Source: an uncultured Porticoccus sp. (GTDB lineage Bacteria > Pseudomonadota > Gammaproteobacteria > Pseudomonadales > Porticoccaceae). Taken from it: 64,000 nt of DNA. This document shows positions 1 to 8,323 of this stretch, in pieces (the first letter of the stretch is position 1; every line of letters begins with the position of its first letter). The DNA is taken from assembly GCF_913061305.1 (NCBI RefSeq), contig NZ_CAJXST010000002.1, forward strand, positions 308,561 to 372,560. Reading direction: 5' to 3'. Position numbers and translations under genes: made by a program. The notes beneath the pieces are model-generated. The model did not search any database and was not told where the DNA came from. It saw only the letters and a list, made by a program, of their open reading frames with translations.

Positions 1-126
1 AACAAATATTGCATCACTGTCCTTGTCGATTTCGTATTTGATCGGGTCGTGGTTGGCGGGGATTTCAATGACCACGTTGATATCGTGCGGCAGGTCGTTG
101 CCAGCGGGAATCTTGTTGTAGCTCAT
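1..126 (-). CDS. ppa: Inorganic pyrophosphatase, N-terminal part (cut by window edge)
   Basis: The 42 visible codons begin with ATG at 126 and run off the left edge. The product starts [16 protein letters not shown] and contains [14 protein letters not shown], the conserved N-terminal strand of family I soluble inorganic pyrophosphatases. These cytoplasmic, Mg-dependent hexamers hydrolyse pyrophosphate released by biosynthesis. The Lys and Glu of IKYEID are family-conserved residues near the active site; the catalytic aspartates would lie further into the protein, outside the window. A promoter with a perfect -10 lies about 80 bases upstream. The identity is clear despite the truncation. Confidence 0.93.
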   Translation of the reverse strand, partial: MSYNKIPAGNDLPHDINVVIEIPANHDPIKYEIDKDSDAIFV

Positions 127-202
127 ATCTCGTCTTCTTCTCTCTTGCGGTTAGGGAAGCGGAAATGCACAGGTCCACCCGGCGGGTTTCCAGAATGGCG
201 GG

Positions 203-231
203 ATTATACTGGCCAGCATGGGCTATTGCCA
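203..231 (-). promoter_or_regulatory. Putative sigma-70 promoter for ppa
   Basis: On the minus strand a perfect TATAAT -10 (203-208) follows a weak -35 TGGCAA (226-231) at 17-base spacing. It points to the pyrophosphatase start at 126, giving a leader of about 70 bases. It rests on the -10 and the spacing; the -35 matches consensus at only 3 of 6 positions. Confidence 0.4.
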
Positions 232-301
232 GTGACACCTTGGTCTATACCGCCGGCTATAAGGCCGTTTGCCGGTGCTGTACGAGGATATCCAGTTCAG
301 G

Positions 302-985
302 TTACGACGACGATTGTCGGGCGACGACGGGCTCGATGACCAGCTCAACACGGCGGTTTTCAGCGCGGCCCTTGGCAATATTATTATCGGCGATTGGACG
401 GTTCTGACCGAAGCATTGAATCACCAACCTGGTGGGGGTGATACCGCGTTGGGAAAGATACTCCCCAATGGCGAGGGCGCGTTGTTCGGAGAGTCCTTGA
501 TTATAGTCAGTCTCTCCCTGGTTGTCGGTGTGACCGGCCACGGTGACGATCGTGCGGTCATACTCCGCCAGAACTCCAGCAATGGCTGTCAGGGCCGATT
601 GAGCATCCTTGTTTACACTCGTGCTGTTGACATCAAAGGTGTTTGTACCGGGGATGATCATGGTGATTTTGCTATTCTGCAGACTGAGATCGATGTCATC
701 ACGGCTTAGCTTCTGCTGGAGGTTGGCATACTGGACATCCATGTAATAACCGACCTGTTCCGGGGGCAGCGGGTTGATTTTGCCACTGTCGCTCAACTTT
801 GCCAGACGTTTTGCCGGACTGCTTTTTGTGCTCTCGGCCGAAAGGCTGGTAATTCTGGCCGGCTCTGACTGTTCAGTCAGGGGATCCCACAGGCTACAGC
901 CACCGCTTGCCGATGCAATGATCGCGATGAATAGCCAGTTCAACGGTGTCTTTGGGCAAGCAGCGGGTACAGGTATTTTTTTCAA
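302..985 (-). CDS. OmpA-family lipoprotein
   Basis: A lipoprotein of about 227 residues. From a TTG start at 985 it has a basic N-terminus (LKK), a hydrophobic stretch and a lipobox ending in Cys30 (SGGC). GGAG lies 10 bases before this TTG; an in-frame ATG at 1048 would add 21 residues with no signal function, so TTG is preferred. The C-terminal half (about 115-220) is an OmpA-like peptidoglycan-binding domain: GHTDNQG, the LSEQRA helix, FGQNRP and GRAENRRVEL. Such proteins tether the outer membrane to peptidoglycan through the diaminopimelate-binding Asp and Arg, both present. The middle region (about 31-115) is unremarkable and low in similarity. It stands alone between ppa and a c-di-GMP phosphodiesterase. 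Confidence 0.85.
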   Translation of the reverse strand: MKKIPVPAACPKTPLNWLFIAIIASASGGCSLWDPLTEQSEPARITSLSAESTKSSPAKRLAKLSDSGKINPLPPEQVGYYMDVQYANLQQKLSRDDIDLSLQNSKITMIIPGTNTFDVNSTSVNKDAQSALTAIAGVLAEYDRTIVTVAGHTDNQGETDYNQGLSEQRALAIGEYLSQRGITPTRLVIQCFGQNRPIADNNIAKGRAENRRVELVIEPVVARQSSS

Positions 986-1088
986 GCAGTCAATTCTCCG
1001 GTGGTTGATGCAGAAGCAGCCCGGGCAGGGTTGAGACGGGTTGGCCACTCCCCAGGGCGGGATAGTTTAGCCGTGCTGAGCTGATCGG

Positions 1089-2648
1089 TCAGCTGTATTT
1101 TTGATGAAAGTCGATAAACTGATGAGCGGTTAAGGGGCGACTGAACAGGTAACCCTGCCCCAGCCTGACGCCCTGGCTCAACAGCCAGTCCACCTGATGA
1201 TCACACTCGACGCCCTCAGCAATAATATCCAGCTTCAATGATTTTGCCATCTCGATCACATGGACAATGACGCTGCTGGTAACAGCCTGGTTTTCAATGG
1301 CGTCGACAAAGGACTTGTCGATTTTCAGGGCATCCAGCTCAAAACTTTCCAGATAGGAAAGGCTGGAGTAACCGGTGCCGAAATCATCGATTGCCACCAG
1401 ATGGCCCTGTTGGCGAAGGGTGCGAATCTGCTGCCGCGCCGTGTCGCTGTCCACCAATGCCCGTTCGGTGATTTCCAGTTTGATGGCCGAAGTGGCTAAC
1501 CCGGCGGTTTTCAGCTCGGTTTCAAGGTGGACAAACAGCCGGTCTGTCTGGAAGTCCTGCGCTGAAAGATTGAGGTTGATACTGAGATCCGGGCATTGTT
1601 TTAGAAGGTCGCCCAGCTCGCGCAGGATGCCTTGTAGCATGGCCCGTGCCAGATCGGTGGCCAACCCGGCCTCCTCGGCGATGGGAATGAAAATATCCGG
1701 GCCGACAACTTCACCATTGTCACGGGTCCAGCGTGCCAGCGATTCCGCGCCGAGGCAGCGACCATCGGACATATCCACGATGGGCTGATAGTTGACCCTC
1801 AGTTTATTTCTGGTGATCGCATCACGCAATTCGGCGGCCAGGCTGAGGTGCTGGCGGGAGTAGCGCACCACGGCGAAGACCCAAAGGGGGATCAGTAGCA
1901 GGGCCAGTATCGCGGCGGTGATCAGGGTGGGTAGATAGCGTTTCCAGAACTCACTCATTGGCTGAATGGCGACAATATCGATGGGAAGCAGGGTGCCCAG
2001 GGAAAACCGGGAAATCATCTGTTCTGTCGACTGATTGACCGTCATCCCCTGTTTGAGGCTTTCCAGTGGTGGAAAAATGGCATTGGATGGCGTTGTGATC
2101 ATGGGCAGTTTTTCTACCCACAGGCCGGCCATCTGGCCTTCCAAAAGGTCTACGTTCAGCAACAGCCGTGGGTCAATCACCACATCATGGTGACCAAATC
2201 GCATCAGAAACAGCTGTACGCCGCCCACTTCTGTGGCCTCGCTGGGCCACCAGGCAATTTCGCCCGAGTCGTAAATACGGCTGGCTTTGGGTGGCGTGAA
2301 AGAAACGCCCTGAATAAACCCGGCACCGCAGAGCCGCTCGGCGGCACGCCAGTAGCCAATTGCCCGGATGTAGGGGCGCGCTACGGCGACGTCCTGCATC
2401 ATAGCCAGATGGGCGGCGTTACAGGGATCAGTAGCTTGCTCATTGAGGGTTTCAAGTAGATTGCGGGCGTCAATAATGGCGTGTTCCGTTTCCTCACCGA
2501 GCCGTTGTGACAATTGCTGCAGGCGCTGTTCTTCCGTCATAACGGATTCCCGCCAGATATACCAGCCGAGCAGCACTGACAGGGCCAATGCCCCAAGGAC
2601 TGTGACGGCCAGGATGCCGAAAAAGATTTTGTCACGACGTGCCAGCAT
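1089..2648 (-). CDS. Membrane cyclic di-GMP phosphodiesterase (CSS-motif sensor plus EAL)
   Basis: A 519-residue inner-membrane protein. TM helix 1 (about 10-32) leads to a periplasmic domain with paired cysteines (DPCNAA and RLCGAG) typical of CSS-motif sensors, then TM helix 2 (about 240-260) and a cytoplasmic EAL domain (about 275-515). The EAL signature reads ESL; the other catalytic elements are intact: the Asn in LNLSAQDF, EITE, DDFGTGYSS, the Lys in LKIDKSF, EGVE and QGYLFSRP. An active enzyme linearising c-di-GMP to pGpG is expected. In enterobacterial CSS-EAL proteins, periplasmic disulfide state controls activity; that control here is inference. It is a single gene with no evident operon partner. 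Confidence 0.9.
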   Translation of the reverse strand: MLARRDKIFFGILAVTVLGALALSVLLGWYIWRESVMTEEQRLQQLSQRLGEETEHAIIDARNLLETLNEQATDPCNAAHLAMMQDVAVARPYIRAIGYWRAAERLCGAGFIQGVSFTPPKASRIYDSGEIAWWPSEATEVGGVQLFLMRFGHHDVVIDPRLLLNVDLLEGQMAGLWVEKLPMITTPSNAIFPPLESLKQGMTVNQSTEQMISRFSLGTLLPIDIVAIQPMSEFWKRYLPTLITAAILALLLIPLWVFAVVRYSRQHLSLAAELRDAITRNKLRVNYQPIVDMSDGRCLGAESLARWTRDNGEVVGPDIFIPIAEEAGLATDLARAMLQGILRELGDLLKQCPDLSINLNLSAQDFQTDRLFVHLETELKTAGLATSAIKLEITERALVDSDTARQQIRTLRQQGHLVAIDDFGTGYSSLSYLESFELDALKIDKSFVDAIENQAVTSSVIVHVIEMAKSLKLDIIAEGVECDHQVDWLLSQGVRLGQGYLFSRPLTAHQFIDFHQKYS

Positions 2649-2790
2649 GGAGAAAGTAGACTTGAGCGGTTGGCTACTTTACCAGAGAGTCACCCAAAAC
2701 GGGTACAGGATTACCGGATAATGCATGCCGGGCAGCGGCGTGATTAAGGAACACGCCTTGATGGCAGGGCCTGCCGGTTGATCGAGTGGG

Positions 2791-2804
2791 TTGATCGACA
2801 TCAA
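2791..2804. promoter_or_regulatory. Anr/Fnr-type binding site upstream of hemN
   Basis: TTGATCGACATCAA is a perfect TTGAT-N4-ATCAA dyad, the recognition sequence of the oxygen-sensing regulators Fnr and Anr. It lies 60 bases before the hemN start. Anaerobic induction of hemN by Anr is established in Pseudomonas. No clear -10 element could be assigned, so activating geometry is inferred. Confidence 0.65.
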
Positions 2805-2863
2805 GACGTCATGGTCGAACCGCTGCTAGGATCAGCCTTTTCCTCAACAGGTTTTTCATTGCA

Positions 2864-4255
2864 GTGATTTCCGAGAATGGAGTTGTCTGGGATCAGCGTC
2901 TGATCGAGCGCTACGATCTTTCCGGGCCGCGTTATACGTCTTATCCCACAGCCCCGCAATTCCATGGGGGCTTTGGCGAGGCAGCGCTGTGTCAGGCGAT
3001 TGAGCGCAGCAATGCGGCGGGTCGCCCTCTATCCCTGTATTTTCATATCCCATTCTGCAGTACGGTCTGTTACTACTGTGCCTGTAACAAGATCATCACG
3101 GCCAATCGCAAGCGCGCCTTGCCCTATCTGGAACGGCTGATCACCGAGGTGGCCTGCCAGGGTGCGTTGTTTGACCGTTCCCGGCCAGTCCATCAGCTGC
3201 ACTGGGGCGGCGGCACGCCCACTTACATCAGCGATGATGAAAAACGCCTGTTGATGGCCGCCACCCGCAAACATTTCAATCTGCTGGACGATGACAGTGG
3301 CGAGTATTCGATCGAAATTCATCCGGGGGATATGGCCGTCAGCACGATCAGCTGTCTGCGGCAGCTGGGCTTTAACCGCCTCAGCATGGGGATTCAGGAT
3401 TTCGATCCCACAGTGCAGCAGGCAGTCAACCGTTTCAACTCGGTGGAGGAGGTGCGTGCACTGGTGGACGCGGGCCGCGCCGAGGGTTTCCACTCCATTA
3501 GCATGGATCTGATCTACGGCCTGCCCCATCAGAGCTGGGACACGTTTAAGCGCACTCTGGACAGTATCATCGAACTCGGTCCAGACCGCCTTTCGGTGTT
3601 CAATTACGCCCATTTACCCCATCTGTTCAAGGTGCAGAAACAGATCGACGAAAGCGCGCTGCCCAGTGCGGCTGAAAAGCTGTTGATGATGGAAAGTATC
3701 ACCCGGATGCTGCTGAAAGCCGGTTATGTCTATATCGGTATGGATCACTTTGCCCGCCCGGACGACGAGCTGGCGGTGGCCCAGCGCAATGGTGTGTTGC
3801 AGCGCAACTTCCAGGGTTACTCGACTCACGGCGGCTGTGATCTGGTGGCCTTTGGCGTGTCTGCCATCAGCGCCATTGACAATGTGTTCGCCCAGAATCA
3901 CAAGCAGATCGAAGATTACCAGGCTGCCATCGACAGCGGCCATCTGCCGGTGGCGCGGGGTTTTGAGCTGAGCCCCGACGACCTGTTGCGCCAGGCGGTG
4001 ATCAGGCAGTTGATCTGCCACTTTGAGTTGCATTTTGCCGACATTGAGCAACAATTTGGCGTCGTGTTTGCCGACTACTTTGCGGAGGAGTTGTTCCAGC
4101 TACGGCCGATGATAGATGATGGCCTGGTGGTTCTCAGCCCGGATGGCCTTCGGGTAACCCCGGCGGGACGATTGTTGATTCGCCGCATCTGTATGACTTT
4201 CGATGCCTATATCCACAAATCCAGGTCGGAAATTCGTTACTCCAAAATTATTTAA
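2864..4255 (+). CDS. hemN: Oxygen-independent coproporphyrinogen III oxidase
   Basis: A 463-residue radical SAM enzyme converting coproporphyrinogen III to protoporphyrinogen IX without oxygen, in cytoplasmic heme synthesis. The radical SAM cluster motif is at Cys65, Cys69 and Cys72 (HIPFCSTVCYYCAC), with the extra Cys74 characteristic of true HemN. The SAM-binding HWGGGTPT follows at about 115, and the N-terminal YDLSGPRYTSYPTAPQF is diagnostic of HemN rather than the HemW chaperone. The GTG start at 2864 is the only good one keeping this N-terminus. A perfect Anr/Fnr dyad 60 bases upstream indicates induction at low oxygen. Heme supply fits the heme-rich operon a few kilobases away. Confidence 0.96.
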   Translation: MISENGVVWDQRLIERYDLSGPRYTSYPTAPQFHGGFGEAALCQAIERSNAAGRPLSLYFHIPFCSTVCYYCACNKIITANRKRALPYLERLITEVACQGALFDRSRPVHQLHWGGGTPTYISDDEKRLLMAATRKHFNLLDDDSGEYSIEIHPGDMAVSTISCLRQLGFNRLSMGIQDFDPTVQQAVNRFNSVEEVRALVDAGRAEGFHSISMDLIYGLPHQSWDTFKRTLDSIIELGPDRLSVFNYAHLPHLFKVQKQIDESALPSAAEKLLMMESITRMLLKAGYVYIGMDHFARPDDELAVAQRNGVLQRNFQGYSTHGGCDLVAFGVSAISAIDNVFAQNHKQIEDYQAAIDSGHLPVARGFELSPDDLLRQAVIRQLICHFELHFADIEQQFGVVFADYFAEELFQLRPMIDDGLVVLSPDGLRVTPAGRLLIRRICMTFDAYIHKSRSEIRYSKII

Positions 4256-4264
4256 GTACAGCCA

Positions 4265-4292
4265 TTGAGTTGGTAATTGATTCGCGTAGAAT
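4265..4292 (+). promoter_or_regulatory. Putative promoter of the thiamine salvage operon
   Basis: TTGAGT (4265-4270) and TAGAAT (4287-4292), spaced by 16 bases, would start transcription near 4299, just ahead of the TPP riboswitch at 4325. The position is right and the elements are reasonable, but this is sequence matching only. Confidence 0.4.
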
Positions 4293-4324
4293 CGCAATTT
4301 CACCCGCACATAGCAGATGAGTTT

Positions 4325-4406
4325 TCCTAAGGGGCGGCGCAAGCCTGAGACATCCTCGGATGAACCCTTTGAACCTGATCCGGATAGTACCGGCGTAGGG
4401 ATAGGA
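4325..4406 (+). ncRNA. TPP riboswitch (THI element)
   Basis: The conserved core of the thiamine pyrophosphate aptamer is present: GCCTGAGA (4343-4350), the near-invariant ACCCTTTGAACCTGATC (4364-4380) and GGATAGTACCGGCGTAGGGA. The closing helix pairs TCCTA (4325-4329) with TAGGA (4402-4406). TPP binding would reduce expression of the downstream receptor, binding protein, permease and kinase genes. No terminator with a U-run follows, so control of translation initiation is more likely than attenuation; that last point is inference. Confidence 0.95.
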
Positions 4407-4470
4407 CGCAAAAGTCACCGTTCACTCCTTCCATATCCGGGTCTCTTTAACAGTGTTAATGAGGCTCATC

Positions 4471-6657
4471 ATGATAGACCTCTTTCGAAAAAGGCAATGG
4501 CTGGTATTTGTCTGCCTCCTTTCCGGCAGTGTGCTTGCCTCAGAGCTCGAGAATTCGGGGGGCACAGCAGCCGGGACCGAGATCACCAAAGAGACGTTAT
4601 CCGCTGAAACGATTCAGGAAGTCGTGGTGACGGCTCAGTTTCGCGAGGTCTCTGTGCTGGATACCGGCAACAGTATCAGTGTCCTGGACAGTCAGCAGAT
4701 TGAACGCCGTCAGGCCCGCCACCTGGATCAGCTCCTGAACCTGGTTCCCAATGTGAATTTTTCCAGCGGTGCATCGCGGGGCAAGTTTATCCAGATCCGT
4801 GGTATCGGCGAGCGCAGTCAGTTTATCGAGCCGCTGAATCCTTCAGTAGGTCTGCTGATTGACGGGATTGATTTCAGTGGTATCGGCGGGGCGGCAACAA
4901 CTCTCGATTTGCGCCAGGTTGAAGTGTTGCGTGGTCCCCAGGGCACGCTCTACGGTGCCAACGCGCTGGCGGGGCTGATCAACATGAAATCAAATAATCC
5001 CTCCGACGTATTTGAAGGCCACATTGAAACCTCCATTGCCGAGTATGAAACCCGCACCACCAGCGCGGTGTTGAGTGGACCGATTGCCGATAATCTGGGC
5101 TACCGTCTGGCCGTGCAGGGTCACCGCAGTGACGGCTATATCGATAACGAATTTCTCAATCGCAAGGATACCAGCAACATCGATGAGCTCACCGCCCGGG
5201 GCAAGCTGCACTGGCGAGTCAGCGACCGGTTGCAGCTGAACTTTACCGGCTTCTACGTGGATGCGGACAACGGTTACGATGCCTTTTCGCTGGATAACAC
5301 CCGCAAGACGCTCTCCGATCAGCCGGGTAACGACCGCCAGGAGTCCACGGCCTTTGCGGTTGAGAGTATCTGGCAGGCCTCCGAGCAGTTTGAGGTGGTC
5401 GGACTGGTCAGTTATGCCGATAGCAACCTTGAATACAGTTATGATGAGGACTGGAGCTTTGCGGCTATCTGTGATGGTCTGCCCTGCGAGGGTTGGGCCT
5501 ATTCCTCTTTTGATCGCTACCAGCGCAGCCGCTATAACGGCACCCTGGATCTGAAGCTGGTTTCCAGTGAAGCGGGACGTCTTTTCAATGGTGCCAGCGA
5601 CTGGGTGCTGGGCATTTATTACCGCAGGCAGAATGAGTCGTTGCTGCGCGAATACACCTATGCCGACGGTGATTTCAACAGTGATTTTGACACCCGCAAT
5701 CGGGCTGTCTACGGCCAGCTGGACACCCGGCTCAGCGACCGTTTAAAGCTGGTCAGCGGGGCGCGAATCGAGTTTCGTCGTGCCGATTATCTGGATAGCG
5801 AAGGGGTTCGCCACAATACCAGTGAAAGACTCTGGGGTGGCCGTCTGGCTCTGGAATACAGTCTGACGCCGGAAACCCTGCTTTATGGTCTGGTCTCCCG
5901 GGGTTACAAGGCCGGTGGGGTCAACAGCAACCCTGAACTGGACCCCGGTGCGCGGGATTTTGATACCGAATATATGTGGAATATCGAAACCGGCATCAAG
6001 GGTGACTGGCTGGATCGCACCCTGCAGGTTCAACTGGCACTGTTTTATCAAATGCGCCGGGATATGCAGGTCAAGCAATCGCTGGTCAAGCCGATTACCG
6101 GTGATCTGTGCCCCTGCAGTTTTATTGACACGTTTGATAATGCGTCCAAAGGTCGCAATTACGGCCTTGAGCTGATGTTTGACTGGTTGGCGATGGACGA
6201 TGTGCAGGTCTACGGTAGTCTCGGCCTGCTCCGTGCTACCTATCAGGATTTTGAAAGCTTGAGCCATGTGGATGCCGATCCGGAAAACAATGTGGCAGTC
6301 GATCTCGATGGCCGGGAGCAGGCCCATGCACCTTCCTACCAGTTTTCCCTGGGGGTCGAAGTGGCCTTAACCGGGCAGATGTCGGCGGCACTGGAAATGG
6401 AAGGCAAGCAGCAGTTCTATCTGTCCCCGCGGCACAATGCCAAGTCAAACCGCTACGAGCTGTTCAATGCCCGGCTTGAGTACCGGGTGCAACAGTGGGA
6501 TTTTCTGCTGTGGGGACGTAATCTGACAGACCGGGATGTGATTGTTCGCGGCTTTGGAGGCTTCGGCAATGACCCCCGCAATTTTTATCAGACTGAACCC
6601 TACTATCAGTATGGTGAGCCGCGCATCGTCGGTGTCACCGCCAAATACCATTTTTAA
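4471..6657 (+). CDS. TonB-dependent outer-membrane receptor, probably for thiamine
   Basis: A receptor of about 728 residues with a signal peptide (MIDLFRKRQ, hydrophobic core, cleavage near VLAS), a TonB-box-like QEVVVTAQ near 50, a plug domain (VLRGPQGTLYGANALAGLINM) and a beta-barrel ending in aromatic YHF. GAGG six bases before ATG 4471 supports this start over GTG 4453 or ATG 4459. The TPP riboswitch directly upstream and the thiamine-binding, PnuT and kinase genes downstream indicate uptake of thiamine or a precursor. Family members alone cannot be assigned a substrate, so the ligand comes from context. Thiamine-regulated receptors of this type have been described in comparative riboswitch studies. 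Confidence 0.85.
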   Translation: MIDLFRKRQWLVFVCLLSGSVLASELENSGGTAAGTEITKETLSAETIQEVVVTAQFREVSVLDTGNSISVLDSQQIERRQARHLDQLLNLVPNVNFSSGASRGKFIQIRGIGERSQFIEPLNPSVGLLIDGIDFSGIGGAATTLDLRQVEVLRGPQGTLYGANALAGLINMKSNNPSDVFEGHIETSIAEYETRTTSAVLSGPIADNLGYRLAVQGHRSDGYIDNEFLNRKDTSNIDELTARGKLHWRVSDRLQLNFTGFYVDADNGYDAFSLDNTRKTLSDQPGNDRQESTAFAVESIWQASEQFEVVGLVSYADSNLEYSYDEDWSFAAICDGLPCEGWAYSSFDRYQRSRYNGTLDLKLVSSEAGRLFNGASDWVLGIYYRRQNESLLREYTYADGDFNSDFDTRNRAVYGQLDTRLSDRLKLVSGARIEFRRADYLDSEGVRHNTSERLWGGRLALEYSLTPETLLYGLVSRGYKAGGVNSNPELDPGARDFDTEYMWNIETGIKGDWLDRTLQVQLALFYQMRRDMQVKQSLVKPITGDLCPCSFIDTFDNASKGRNYGLELMFDWLAMDDVQVYGSLGLLRATYQDFESLSHVDADPENNVAVDLDGREQAHAPSYQFSLGVEVALTGQMSAALEMEGKQQFYLSPRHNAKSNRYELFNARLEYRVQQWDFLLWGRNLTDRDVIVRGFGGFGNDPRNFYQTEPYYQYGEPRIVGVTAKYHF

Positions 6658-6684
6658 GGGCATTACCCCAGGGAGATTTGCCGT

Positions 6685-6933
6685 ATGCAGGTGACTATTG
6701 ATGTCAGTATGTATCCCAACCGGGAGGACTTTATTCCGCCGATCAAGGGGTTTATCGAGAAGATTAACCGCTATTCGGGGCTTGAGGTGCAGACCTTTCC
6801 CACCAGTACGGTGGTGCAGGGTGAATACCAGGCGGCCATGCAGGCGGTACAGGACACTATAGCCGTCTGCCGTGAGGAATTCGGCATGGCGGTGTATGTG
6901 CTCAAGGTGATTCCCGGATACGAGGCGCTCTGA
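6685..6933 (+). CDS. Small thiamine-binding protein (MTH1187/YkoF-like)
   Basis: An 82-residue protein beginning MQVTIDVSMYPNREDF, with EVQTFPTSTVVQGEY and a C-terminal VLKVIPGYEAL. This ferredoxin-like fold belongs to the MTH1187/YkoF superfamily, whose members bind thiamine or its pyrimidine moiety. No signal peptide is present, so it should act in the cytoplasm, perhaps holding thiamine between the permease and the kinase; that role is inference. Its stop (TGA 6931-6933) directly abuts the ATG of the permease gene, so the two are almost certainly translationally coupled. A ribosome-binding GGGAG lies before its own start. Confidence 0.8.
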   Translation: MQVTIDVSMYPNREDFIPPIKGFIEKINRYSGLEVQTFPTSTVVQGEYQAAMQAVQDTIAVCREEFGMAVYVLKVIPGYEAL

Positions 6934-7548
6934 ATGTCGGACTGGTTGAGCCTGGAAGCACTGGCGGTGGTTTTTTCATTGGCCTATCTCGTGCTGGCGA
7001 TGCGAGAGAACAGCCTGTGCTGGTTTTGTGCCTTTTTTGGCACGGCTATTTACATCTGGGTATTCGGTGGTGTCAGCCTTTACATGGGCTCGTTGTTGCA
7101 CGTCTATTACCTGGTGATGGCGGTTTATGGGTGGTACCAGTGGCGTCGCGGCGGTGTCGGGCACCGCGGCGTCAGGATATCCCGCTGGGGGCTAACGCAA
7201 CACTTGTATGCGTTGCTCGCTGTGTTACTGGCCTCCGCCGTGTCCGGCCACCTGTTGGCCCAACACACCGATGCCCACTTGCCCTATCTGGACTCCTTTA
7301 CTACCTGGGGCGGGGTGCTGACCACGGTGATGGTGGCCCGCAAGGTTCTGGAAAACTGGCTCTACTGGATTGTCGTCGATGGGGCATCGATCTACCTGTA
7401 TCTGGATCGCGGGCTTTACCTCACGGCCGGCCTGTTTGCCATTTATCTGGTGCTGGTCGTGCTCGGTTTTATCCGCTGGAGAAAACATTATCTTGAACAA
7501 CCCTTCGTTGAACGGCGGCGAGAATTTGCTGCACCAGACGTTATCTGA
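6934..7548 (+). CDS. pnuT: PnuT-type thiamine permease (PnuC family)
   Basis: A 204-residue inner-membrane protein with about seven hydrophobic helices. It carries the PnuC-family signature near the C-terminus (VLENWLYWIVVDGASIYLYL), where Trp and Asn contact the vitamin in characterised SWEET-like Pnu transporters. PnuC carries nicotinamide riboside, PnuT thiamine. The riboswitch and the flanking thiamine-binding and kinase genes favour PnuT. These facilitators need a cytoplasmic kinase to trap the substrate, which the next gene supplies. The gene overlaps the kinase reading frame by tens of bases. Confidence 0.87.
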   Translation: MSDWLSLEALAVVFSLAYLVLAMRENSLCWFCAFFGTAIYIWVFGGVSLYMGSLLHVYYLVMAVYGWYQWRRGGVGHRGVRISRWGLTQHLYALLAVLLASAVSGHLLAQHTDAHLPYLDSFTTWGGVLTTVMVARKVLENWLYWIVVDGASIYLYLDRGLYLTAGLFAIYLVLVVLGFIRWRKHYLEQPFVERRREFAAPDVI

Positions 7549-8260
7549 ATGGCGGCGCTGGGAAGTCTGTCTGCCAGGTAAACCGTCTCTGGTTAAACCC
7601 CTGTCCGGCGGTATTACCAACCTGTCTTATCTGGTGGAAAGTGGCTCCAGGCGCGCCGTGGTGAGAGTCAATACGCCGCACAGCAAGGTGTTGGGGATTG
7701 ACCGCCAAAGGGAAGAGACGCTGCTTCGCCTGTTGCAGCCCACCGGCTATGTGCCAAAGCTGCTTTATGTGACCGGTGAGGTGCTGGTGACGGAATTTGT
7801 CGACGGACGAGTATGGGATGCGGGGACGGTTGATAACGATCATCGGCTAAACCGGCAACTGGTACCCCTGCTCGAAAAAATCCAGGCGTTTCCCAAACCG
7901 GCTACAGCCAGCCGTTTCAGTTACCTGAATCACTGTCGACACTACCTCGCCCAGCTGGCCGTTCGCCCCGCGGCGGCAGATGCAATCGAAGAACATGCCG
8001 CGGCTATCGATGCGAGTTCCTGGCAACCGGTTATCTGTCACCATGACCTGATACCGGAAAATATCATCGATACGGGTCGTGGCCCGGTGATACTGGACTG
8101 GGAATATGCCGCCTGGGGGCACCCCGCCATGGATCTGATACGGCTGGGTGTTGTTGCAAGCCATCACAGCGCCGAGGATCGCCTCAAACTGCGGGATCTC
8201 CAGCGCGGCATGGACGCTCTCTGGTTGGCGCTGACGGATCAGTTGGCGGGCGTCGTTTAA
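7493..8260 (+). CDS. Thiamine kinase-like phosphotransferase (APH/choline kinase family)
   Basis: About 255 residues with aminoglycoside-phosphotransferase family motifs: a glycine loop (LSGGITNLSYLV), the catalytic HHDLIPENII (HxD with Asn) and the metal-binding ILDWEYAAWGHPAMDL. ThiK-type enzymes phosphorylate thiamine and lock it in the cell; context in the thiamine operon supports that over choline kinase. No ATG fits. In-frame TTG codons at 7493, 7508 and 7523 are possible; 7493 is chosen because GGAG lies 11 bases upstream, giving a 56-base overlap with the permease gene. The exact start is uncertain by about ten residues. Confidence 0.82.
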   Translation: MNNPSLNGGENLLHQTLSEWRRWEVCLPGKPSLVKPLSGGITNLSYLVESGSRRAVVRVNTPHSKVLGIDRQREETLLRLLQPTGYVPKLLYVTGEVLVTEFVDGRVWDAGTVDNDHRLNRQLVPLLEKIQAFPKPATASRFSYLNHCRHYLAQLAVRPAAADAIEEHAAAIDASSWQPVICHHDLIPENIIDTGRGPVILDWEYAAWGHPAMDLIRLGVVASHHSAEDRLKLRDLQRGMDALWLALTDQLAGVV

Positions 8261-8294
8261 ACCTGGCGATTATTGGGCATTCGGCCACCCCATG

Positions 8295-8323
8295 CCGCCT
8301 GATCCGTCCGGGAGCTCAGGCGG
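8295..8323. terminator. Hairpin between convergent genes
   Basis: CCGCCTGA (8295-8302) and TCAGGCGG (8316-8323) form a perfect 8-bp stem with a 13-base loop, overlapping the globin stop codon and facing the end of the kinase gene at 8260. No U-run follows on either strand, so it is at best a weak or Rho-assisted bidirectional terminator, or an mRNA-end stabiliser. Confidence 0.35.
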
